From: a bacterium
Lineage (GTDB): Bacteria > Dependentiae > Babeliae > Babeliales > UASB340
NCBI GenBank assembly: GCA_030630075.1
Contig: DAOVNS010000006.1
Span: 1 to 29,760 of the forward strand
Direction: 5' to 3'
Length of the DNA stretch: 29,760 nucleotides
The notes below the pieces were generated by a model that saw nothing but the letters and a program-made list of their open reading frames with translations, searched no databases and was not told where the DNA came from. The position numbers and the translations under genes were made by a program. Below are positions 23,337-29,760 of this stretch, in pieces; the first letter of the stretch is position 1; every line of letters starts with the position of its first letter.

Positions 23337-24485
23337 ATGAAAAACGTATTTAAGAAAAATAGTGGTAAAAAAATAGTTTTTTTATTGCTAGCTATTCTAA
23401 GCTTTAATTCCGCGACATTTGCAAGTACATCAACTTCAAGTCCAAGTATTTCGGGTTCATTATCCGATTTAACTACAGGTTTATGGAGTGGAATTAAAAG
23501 TGGTTGTTCATATGTACAAAAACAATTACCAATACCGACACTAACTCCATCAACAACATTGCTACTTCCATGCAAAGATGAAATTCAAAATTTAAGAATA
23601 CAACAATCAATAATCACTAATGGACTTAGAAATTATCATTCAGGAACATTTACACCTGGTTATATTACTCAAATTAACAAAGCAGTACGTGATTTAACTT
23701 TTGATAAAGGACTTAATTATGCAAATCTAATACGTACACTTGCAGACGGTAAACAATGTATGGCAGAATATGCGCAAAATATTGATGAAACATTAAAATA
23801 TATTGGCGCTGAAACGGCAAACGGTCTTTACACTAACGCTGGATATGGCGATGATATATTTGCAGCTCAAGAAAGTTTAAATACTGATCTTTCAAAAGCT
23901 TTAAGTGCTGCAAACGCAGGGAACGTTGCAAAAGATGGATACGTGTATGCATCAAACCCCGTATGTCCTTTCCATGATTCAATAAGCGAAACAGGTGTGG
24001 GATCTGAACTTGCAGCAGAATATGCAAAAGGATTAACTAGTTTACAAAGTGATGGATTACATAATTTTGAACAATGCATGCAAAAGCCTGTATTAAAATC
24101 AGCTTTATTAAAAAAAGCTTATGATGAACTTACAGCCAATAAAGCAAACGTAGAAACACAAGCATCAAAAGCAAGCTGGGAACACACAAAATATTACGCT
24201 AGAAAATTATGGGAAAGTTGTGACTTACACCCTGCTTTAAAGTTGGCAATAATTGGGGCAACCGGATCTCTTGCAACTTATGGAATTGGGTACAAAGTAA
24301 TATGGAAAAATCTAATGTACCGTCCATATAAATGGTGGAATCGTGAAACACCATCTTGGTTGAATTACAGAATAGCAATGTTACTCAGAGATGCATCTGC
24401 GGTTGACGGATTAGGTAATCGCAGATTAAAAGCGGTTAATCAAGATCAGCTTAACGCTCTTATTACTAAATTAAAAAATTATTAA
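23337..24485 (+). CDS. Exported alpha-helical protein, membrane-anchored paralog family, member 1
   Basis: I do not recognise a known domain in this 382-residue protein. It has a signal peptide (KK..GKKIVFLLLAILSF, cut probably after TFA) and a Ser/Thr-rich stretch. A long helical ectodomain with scattered cysteines follows. Near residues 300-322 there is one hydrophobic segment (LKLAIIGATGSLATYGIGY), flanked by W- and K-rich sequence (MYRPYKWWNRE). The region about 226-330 aligns with the next gene (YAKGL..L..G..NFEQC, ETQASKASWEHTKYY). GGAGGTTA precedes the ATG. It is first in a run of four exported-protein genes read the same way. Confidence 0.78.
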   Translation: MKNVFKKNSGKKIVFLLLAILSFNSATFASTSTSSPSISGSLSDLTTGLWSGIKSGCSYVQKQLPIPTLTPSTTLLLPCKDEIQNLRIQQSIITNGLRNYHSGTFTPGYITQINKAVRDLTFDKGLNYANLIRTLADGKQCMAEYAQNIDETLKYIGAETANGLYTNAGYGDDIFAAQESLNTDLSKALSAANAGNVAKDGYVYASNPVCPFHDSISETGVGSELAAEYAKGLTSLQSDGLHNFEQCMQKPVLKSALLKKAYDELTANKANVETQASKASWEHTKYYARKLWESCDLHPALKLAIIGATGSLATYGIGYKVIWKNLMYRPYKWWNRETPSWLNYRIAMLLRDASAVDGLGNRRLKAVNQDQLNALITKLKNY

Positions 24486-24510
24486 TAAATAAATGCTTGA
24501 GGTTATAAAT

Positions 24511-25818
24511 ATGAAATTTATTAAAAAAATATTTTTATCATTAACATTTTTGTTTATAGGATTAAATCCTAATTTATATTCTATGGAAGAAATTGGAGCA
24601 AGTGCACCGATCATAGAAATTCCTACAGAAAGTACAGGAAGTTGGTTTGGCTGGATGCCGAAAACCCCTTCAATGCCAGAACTTCCATCAATGCCTGAAA
24701 TGCCAACTTTTTCTTTCCGTGATACTTTAAATAGTGCTGGTTCTAAATTAGGTTCATTTTTTGGTTATAACGGACCATTTAAATTTGAACATTCAGGAGC
24801 AGAAGAACTTGCATTATTAAATGAGCAAAAAAGTTCTGTTTTAAACATAGGCCAAGAACTTTTAAAAAGTGCTCAAACATTAGAAAGCATTGGATCAGAA
24901 GCTGATGTAACAAGTATTCAACAGGCAAGTGAATGCTTTAAACCATTTGCAGAAAACTTAGAACAACAAAGACAACACATTTTTCAAAATGCACAAACAA
25001 TATTAGAAGAATCACCTAAAAATCAATCATGGTTTGGATGGTTGTTTGGCTTAAATGACGACCTACCTCAACTTAAAACAACATATCCATTGCATGATGC
25101 AGATGGTATTACAAGTGATCAAACAAGAAGATATGCTGTAGATTTGCTTGAATTAAAACAAAAAGGTGTGTCTGAACTAGAGCAATGTTTAGGTTCTGTT
25201 GAAAATCAAGCACTTATAAAACCATTAACAACAGAAGCTTTACAAGGACAAGATGAAATTAATGCGCAAGCAAGTCAGTTAAGATTTGAATCGTTAAAAT
25301 ATAATTTTAATGAATTTGTAAATCAAGCATGGCAAATTCCTGCAATTAAAGTTGCGCTTGTTGCAGCCGGTGCATCGCTAGCTCCTATAATTTTATACAA
25401 ATTATATAGAGCTGTAATTTATCCTGTCAGAGGATTTAAAGGAATCAGCCATAGAGCTTTAGTAAAAAGAGAAATTGAACTTTTAGAAGCAATAGCACCA
25501 TTAAGTGTTGCTCCTGATGGCGAAGAAGAAGAAGCAAGGGTACAAAGAGAACAAAATTTAGCAGAAAGAAATGCTGAATTAGTTGCAAATACAAACCTAA
25601 AAAGAAGCTATGAGCAATATTCATACACAACACTTGCAACAAAACCTTACCTTTGGGCATTGCAAAGACAGTGGCGCGGAATAAAAAACATATGTCACAA
25701 GTCATTGCAAGGTGCTAAATGGTCATGGGAAAACAAAAAGAAAGTAGGAACAGCTATCGGAGTTTTAGGTACCGCAGCAGTTGCAACCACTGCTCCATAC
25801 TACTTTAACGCTCAATAA
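24511..25818 (+). CDS. Exported alpha-helical protein, membrane-anchored paralog family, member 2
   Basis: The 435-residue product starts at ATG 24511, not at the earlier in-frame ATG 24493, because GAGGTTAT lies directly before the former. It has a signal peptide (KKIFLSLTFLFIGL) and a short proline-methionine repeat (PSMPELPSMPEMP). An SWFGW motif occurs twice (about residues 42 and 172). A helical ectodomain and a hydrophobic segment at about 278-298 (AIKVALVAAGASLAPIILY) follow. The C-terminus is long, charged and helical, with a second hydrophobic stretch at the end. It is paralogous to the preceding gene around the central membrane segment. Function is unknown. It lies 25 bases after the upstream gene and is followed by a terminator. 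Confidence 0.78.
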   Translation: MKFIKKIFLSLTFLFIGLNPNLYSMEEIGASAPIIEIPTESTGSWFGWMPKTPSMPELPSMPEMPTFSFRDTLNSAGSKLGSFFGYNGPFKFEHSGAEELALLNEQKSSVLNIGQELLKSAQTLESIGSEADVTSIQQASECFKPFAENLEQQRQHIFQNAQTILEESPKNQSWFGWLFGLNDDLPQLKTTYPLHDADGITSDQTRRYAVDLLELKQKGVSELEQCLGSVENQALIKPLTTEALQGQDEINAQASQLRFESLKYNFNEFVNQAWQIPAIKVALVAAGASLAPIILYKLYRAVIYPVRGFKGISHRALVKREIELLEAIAPLSVAPDGEEEEARVQREQNLAERNAELVANTNLKRSYEQYSYTTLATKPYLWALQRQWRGIKNICHKSLQGAKWSWENKKKVGTAIGVLGTAAVATTAPYYFNAQ

Positions 25819-25830
25819 AGAAATAAAAAT

Positions 25831-25863
25831 AAAGCAGGCCGCAAAAAAATTACGGCCTGCTTT
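25831..25863 (+). terminator. Hairpin terminator
   Basis: A perfect 11-bp stem (25831-25841 with 25853-25863) rich in G and C at its top ends in TTTATAAAA. It is 12 bases after the stop at 25818. Confidence 0.8.
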
Positions 25864-25887
25864 ATAAAATGATTGGGAGGTTATTTT

Positions 25888-27549
25888 ATGAAATTTTTAA
25901 ATAAAATAAATTTTACAAAATCCAGATTTACAAAATCCAGATTTGTAAAATCTAGATTTGTAGCATCAGTAATTCTTGCTACAACTTTTTTATTTTCTAG
26001 CAATATTTTTGCATCAAAAGAATCAATTAAAGCTATTTATTCTTCTTACGAAAAAACAATTCAACAAAAAGTAGATCAGTTAGAACACAAAAAACAACAG
26101 CACGAAGATGCTTTAAATGATTTAAAACAGTTAATAGAAAAAAAAGCTCAAATTCAAGAAACAATTAAACATAAATATTCTTCTATGAATATTTATGCAA
26201 AAAAAGGATATATTCCCAATCTTGGCAAAAGACTAAAAGAGATTGAGCAATTAAAAACACAAGTAGTAAAAACAGAAAATTTAATTGAAGGAAAATGCAA
26301 CGAAATTTCTCCAGAAAATCCAGCTGTTGCAATATCTTTAATTCCTGAAAATTATTTTGTGCTAGAAGATGCAACTAAAAAAATGATTGATGAATTTGAT
26401 TCATCATTAAAAATTCAACCCCAAATTAATCAATTAAATTTGGATCTTTTAACAATGCAAACAGCATGTACACTTGCAAGTTCTATAGAACCCGATGAAG
26501 CAGATGAACAAGAAGTTGCAAGTAAAGAAACTCCAATTGATTTAAATATTTCATCTAAAACACACACATCTTTTGGTGCTTTGCAATTAGCAGAAATGCT
26601 TGTAAATTCATCTTTTGAGACTGCTGAAAACCAACAAATAATTAAAACACTTATTGAAAACGAAAAATTATTCGAACAAACAGAAAAATTGCTCGAAATT
26701 CTAAAATTTACAATTAATAACTACTTAATATATTATCACTCATTAGCAATTAGTAGACAAAACATTCCACAAGTAAGCCAACAAATAAATACGATTAAAC
26801 AAAGTAACTACAATAAATTAAAATACTATTTTGCATCTCCTGCATGGAATGCAACAAAACAAACCGCAATACAAACTTTATTATTCGGTATTCCTTTAGC
26901 CTGGTGGTTTTCAGAAAATCCAGGAGAGCTTTTAACATTAACACCTTATATTAGTGCTGCAACTGATTATAAAGTCTGGGCAGCAACAGCTTTATCTCAA
27001 CTTACTGTAGGGATAGCAAGCAAATTAAAAAACTTTTATTTAAGAAATGGTATTCCTGCAGCCAGCATGTTTGCAGTTCCCGCAATAATTGGAAAACAAA
27101 ATATATCTAATTTTGCAGTCACTGCCGCACCCGTTAGAGGTTTTTGTTCTTTCTTATCAAAAATCAAACAAAATTGGTCAAACAAAAACCAAGCATTCGC
27201 TGACATTAATCCAATTGTAGGAAATACAAAATTATTAATAAACGGCTTAGAAGGTATGCAAAAGCTGACCGAACAAAACAAACTTTTACAACCAATAGTC
27301 AATGACATAAAACTTTTATTCGACAAAAAAGATAGCCCCAGCAATGAACTATCCAACTTATTAGAATTAAGCCAAATTCAAAGCCGCGACGAAAAATTAA
27401 CAACATTAACATTTACAACCATGCTTCAGGCATTGGTAAACATGCCAAATCCAAATAATAAAGCCGCATTTATTAATGCATTAAAATCGGTTGGTAAAAT
27501 TGATGCGTTAATGACCTTGGCTAAACTTCAAAAAGAACAAGCTTCTTAA
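25888..27549 (+). CDS. Exported MutS-core paralog lacking the ATPase domain
   Basis: The 553-residue product starts at ATG 25888 (GGGAGGTTAT upstream). An earlier in-frame TTG is not needed. The signal peptide has an n-region expanded by a 15-bp repeat. A coiled coil follows (about residues 45-130, rich in K, Q and E). From about residue 223 it aligns with the next gene: KTHTSFGALQLAEML, TLIENEKLF, LFDKKDSPSNELSNLLEL and VGKIDALMTLAKLQKEQ match KTTTEVGYIMLSKML, ELIENEELF, LFDKTSSGSNKFDSLLEL and IGQIDAYLSIAKLYKES. That is the helical core (lever) of MutS proteins. It stops exactly where the ATPase domain would begin. A hydrophobic segment near residue 330 (LLFGIPLAWWF) suggests a membrane link. 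It may partner the neighbouring ATPase, which is inference. Confidence 0.75.
   Translation: MKFLNKINFTKSRFTKSRFVKSRFVASVILATTFLFSSNIFASKESIKAIYSSYEKTIQQKVDQLEHKKQQHEDALNDLKQLIEKKAQIQETIKHKYSSMNIYAKKGYIPNLGKRLKEIEQLKTQVVKTENLIEGKCNEISPENPAVAISLIPENYFVLEDATKKMIDEFDSSLKIQPQINQLNLDLLTMQTACTLASSIEPDEADEQEVASKETPIDLNISSKTHTSFGALQLAEMLVNSSFETAENQQIIKTLIENEKLFEQTEKLLEILKFTINNYLIYYHSLAISRQNIPQVSQQINTIKQSNYNKLKYYFASPAWNATKQTAIQTLLFGIPLAWWFSENPGELLTLTPYISAATDYKVWAATALSQLTVGIASKLKNFYLRNGIPAASMFAVPAIIGKQNISNFAVTAAPVRGFCSFLSKIKQNWSNKNQAFADINPIVGNTKLLINGLEGMQKLTEQNKLLQPIVNDIKLLFDKKDSPSNELSNLLELSQIQSRDEKLTTLTFTTMLQALVNMPNPNNKAAFINALKSVGKIDALMTLAKLQKEQAS
25912..25956 (+). repeat. Triple 15-bp tandem repeat in a signal-peptide n-region
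   Basis: TTTACAAAATCCAGA occurs twice exactly, followed by TTTGTAAAATCTAGA. The three units encode FTKSR-FTKSR-FVKSR, adding six basic residues ahead of the hydrophobic core. The frame is kept. Confidence 0.92.
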
Positions 27550-27576
27550 AAACAGAACCTCTCAATTAATCAAATT

Positions 27577-27601
27577 AGTCCCCTTAATTGGGGACTTTTT
27601 T
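27577..27601 (+). terminator. Rho-independent terminator
   Basis: AGTCCCC (27577-27583) pairs with GGGGACT (27590-27596) across a TTAATT loop and is followed directly by a run of six T. It separates the ATPase-less paralog from the MutS-like ATPase gene, so the latter needs its own promoter or depends on readthrough. Confidence 0.9.
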
Positions 27602-27694
27602 GTATTAATCAAAAGAATATGCTAGATTTCTTCTTTACTTGAAAAATTAAAAACTGTTTATTCTACTTACAAAACTCAGGTTGGGGAAGATCTC

Positions 27695-29760
27695 GTGGAA
27701 CTTAAAAAAATCATACTCCTTTCTATCTTTTTGTTTAATCAAACAATTATTGCGTCAGAAGATCTATTTTTTAATAACAACGACACAATTTTTAATAAAA
27801 TTTCTCATCAACTATTAAAATCATCAGAAAGACCAACTCTTACAAGAGAAGAAATCCGATCGATAATCAATCCCGACCTTCCAAGTAAAATCGACAACGA
27901 AAAACTTACCGAAATCTTAAAACAAAAAAGAGCAAAGCATAACAATCAACGTATTGTTTTGGAACGTTTCGAAGAAAACGAGAAAAAAAGCAATCTCAAT
28001 AAAAGTGCTGAAAATACTTGTTACACAAGTGCAATGTTTTGGCAAAATACAGAATTGTTTTGTAGTCAAAACACCCTTCCCGCGCATTTATTATCTAAAA
28101 TAAACAAAACAACAACTGAAGTTGGTTACATTATGCTTTCAAAAATGCTTGCAGAACCAACAACCGATATTAATGAATTAAAAAAAAGACAGGATATCGT
28201 AAAAGAACTTATAGAAAATGAAGAATTATTTAATACTCTTGATTCAATACTAAAAGAGTATGCAAAGATAGAAGCCGATCTTTTAACTTTTTGGGACCAA
28301 AAGGTATTTTATAATTTATTTGGTTCTGATTTTTATTATCCTCCAGAATTTTTATCTTTCATTCCTGATTCCATTATAGATACTATTTTTCCACCAAAAA
28401 TTAAAAATCATCTAAACAAATCACCTGGAGCATTGCATAGCATGGCCATTGCTGACAATCTTCAATCGTTTAAATTTTTTATACATTCACTAAAAACCAT
28501 TGGAGTTATAGATTTATTAAAATACGGATCGAATACAGCAGGAATAAGTGAACATCTTCCAAGAATGAACGGACAACAATTTGAATATGGTGGTAATAAA
28601 TGGACTGAACTACAAGATAACTTTAAAAAATTAACCGAAGGGTATCAGAACGTAAAAAAATCTACTGGTCCTTGGGATGCAACTTGCAATTTATTTTGGA
28701 CATTTTGGGCATTCGATTCAATGGGATATGATATTTTTGAATTCACTTCAACTATTAGCTCACTAAGCAACAGAGTTAAAGGCGAAACAAGAAAACTAAA
28801 AACTTTAACAATTGCATACTCAAAATTACAAAGTGCCTCCAAAACAATTAAAAGCTTAATTAGTATCAAACAAGAAACAGATAAAGATTCATTACTTTTA
28901 AATAATTTAGATTGCCACGACACAATACAATATCTTTTTGACAAAACATCAAGTGGTTCAAATAAATTCGACAGCTTGCTTGAATTATTAACCGGAGATA
29001 ATTTTTCGGCTGCTCCAAATGCAATCAGTGTAATGTTATCCAGAGGAACAATTCTTGCATCTTCTTATCTAATGAAAACAACTCAAAATAGATTAGTTGA
29101 TATTATGCGAGCAATTGGACAAATTGATGCATATCTTTCTATTGCAAAGTTATATAAAGAATCAATTAATAAAGATGCTACATATTCTTTTGCTCAATAC
29201 ATTAATCAAGAAAATCCATACATTGACTTAAAAGATTATTGGGCTCCTTTTATTGATCAAGAAAAAGTTGTAACAAATAATATTGAATTAGGAAAAGATG
29301 GTTTTGCACGAAATGCAATTATTTCTGGTCCAAATGCCGGTGGAAAATCAACAATTCTAAAAGCAATAATTATTAACTTATTACTTGCACAAACAATTGG
29401 CATTGCACCATGCAAACAAATTATTTTTACTCCATTTAATTATCTTGATACTTACTTAAATATTGTTGATGATATTTCTGCAGGAAATTCATTATTTAAA
29501 GCAGAAGTTTTACGCGTGAAAGAATTATTAGAAACCTTACACAAAACTAGTCCTGGAAAATGTTTTGTAATCATGGACGAAATGTTTAGCGGAACAAATC
29601 CAATTGAAGGTGAAGCTGCCGGCTGTGCAGTTGGAATGGCTTTAGCCAAAATGCAAAATTGCATAACAATGATTGCAAGTCATTATCCAAAAATGACCCA
29701 ACTTGAAGAAAACACAAACGGAGTATTTAAAAATTACAAAGTTACGGTAACAAAAAATGA
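27695..29760 (+). CDS. Exported MutS-family ATPase (3' end beyond window)
   Basis: An uninterrupted frame of 688 codons runs from GTG 27695 (GGGGAAGA upstream) to the window edge with no stop. The N-terminus is a signal peptide (ELKKIILLSIFLFNQTIIAS). About 110 residues of unknown helical sequence follow, then the MutS core from about residue 136 (KMLAEPTTDINELKKRQDIV is the classic lever start). The ATPase domain has Walker A GPNAGGKST (545-553), the MutS signature DDISAGNSLFKAE, Walker B VIMDEMFSGTNP (Asp628, Glu629) and the switch histidine in ASHYPKM. I see no mismatch-recognition domain I (no FxE motif) and no connector. All ATP-hydrolysis residues look intact. A MutS-type ATPase with an export signal is unusual, and its substrate and location are unknown. 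Confidence 0.88.
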   Translation, partial: MELKKIILLSIFLFNQTIIASEDLFFNNNDTIFNKISHQLLKSSERPTLTREEIRSIINPDLPSKIDNEKLTEILKQKRAKHNNQRIVLERFEENEKKSNLNKSAENTCYTSAMFWQNTELFCSQNTLPAHLLSKINKTTTEVGYIMLSKMLAEPTTDINELKKRQDIVKELIENEELFNTLDSILKEYAKIEADLLTFWDQKVFYNLFGSDFYYPPEFLSFIPDSIIDTIFPPKIKNHLNKSPGALHSMAIADNLQSFKFFIHSLKTIGVIDLLKYGSNTAGISEHLPRMNGQQFEYGGNKWTELQDNFKKLTEGYQNVKKSTGPWDATCNLFWTFWAFDSMGYDIFEFTSTISSLSNRVKGETRKLKTLTIAYSKLQSASKTIKSLISIKQETDKDSLLLNNLDCHDTIQYLFDKTSSGSNKFDSLLELLTGDNFSAAPNAISVMLSRGTILASSYLMKTTQNRLVDIMRAIGQIDAYLSIAKLYKESINKDATYSFAQYINQENPYIDLKDYWAPFIDQEKVVTNNIELGKDGFARNAIISGPNAGGKSTILKAIIINLLLAQTIGIAPCKQIIFTPFNYLDTYLNIVDDISAGNSLFKAEVLRVKELLETLHKTSPGKCFVIMDEMFSGTNPIEGEAAGCAVGMALAKMQNCITMIASHYPKMTQLEENTNGVFKNYKVTVTKN

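Overview
The window is AT-rich, tightly packed bacterial chromosome. It mixes ordinary housekeeping genes (frr, dnaE, hflX, a GAPDH gene, rnhA, a tRNA-Met) with an unusually large set of exported, eukaryote-like proteins: two PP2C phosphatases, three F-box-like proteins (one with clear ankyrin repeats), a pentapeptide-repeat protein, a membrane-anchored acetyltransferase and a cluster of exported alpha-helical proteins. This mix suggests an obligate intracellular bacterium of protists, most like Candidatus Dependentiae (TM6). That placement is an inference from gene content; no rRNA is present to confirm it.

Layout. 1-3.9 kb: the end of a probable pyrH, then frr, a bidirectional terminator, a CaCA-type cation exchanger on the minus strand, and two tandem PP2C genes. 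The PP2C pair arose by a duplication of about 1.12 kb that also copied the 5' end of the exchanger. 3.9-12 kb: an F-box/ankyrin protein, dnaE, a TPR-like minus-strand gene whose end overlaps dnaE, an acidic exported protein, and an overlapping carboxyltransferase (pccB-like). 12-16 kb: two paralogous exported F-box proteins, a pentapeptide-repeat protein whose N-terminus carries a palindromic repeat element, and a HEPN/MNT pair on the minus strand. 16-23 kb: a membrane-anchored GNAT, a DJ-1/PfpI protein, hflX, a nested inverted-repeat MITE-like element, GAPDH, tRNA-Met, then a compact run of zinc-ribbon coiled-coil protein, rnhA, SpoIID-like protein and a membrane DUF457-type protein. 23.3 kb to the end: four exported-protein genes in a row. 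Two are paralogous single-membrane-segment proteins, one is a MutS-core paralog without an ATPase domain, and the last, cut by the window edge, is a MutS-family ATPase with a signal peptide.

How the genes may work together. The housekeeping genes are ordinary. The exported proteins, many with a near-identical strong ribosome site (GGAGGTTAT-like), look like a set of cell-surface or host-directed factors that has grown by local duplication, by in-frame 15-bp expansions and by repeat-element insertion. The most unusual unit is the adjacent pair of exported MutS-family proteins. One keeps Walker A, Walker B and the MutS signature but has no sign of the mismatch-reading N-terminal domain. The other keeps only the helical core. 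I do not know a described function for this arrangement.

Mobile and repeat content: one MITE-like element with 62-bp inverted arms and flanking direct repeats between hflX and the GAPDH gene, a nested 30-bp inverted repeat inside it, and at least three members of a small palindromic element family beginning TAATCCTACGC. I found no CRISPR array, rRNA, integrase or transposase gene.
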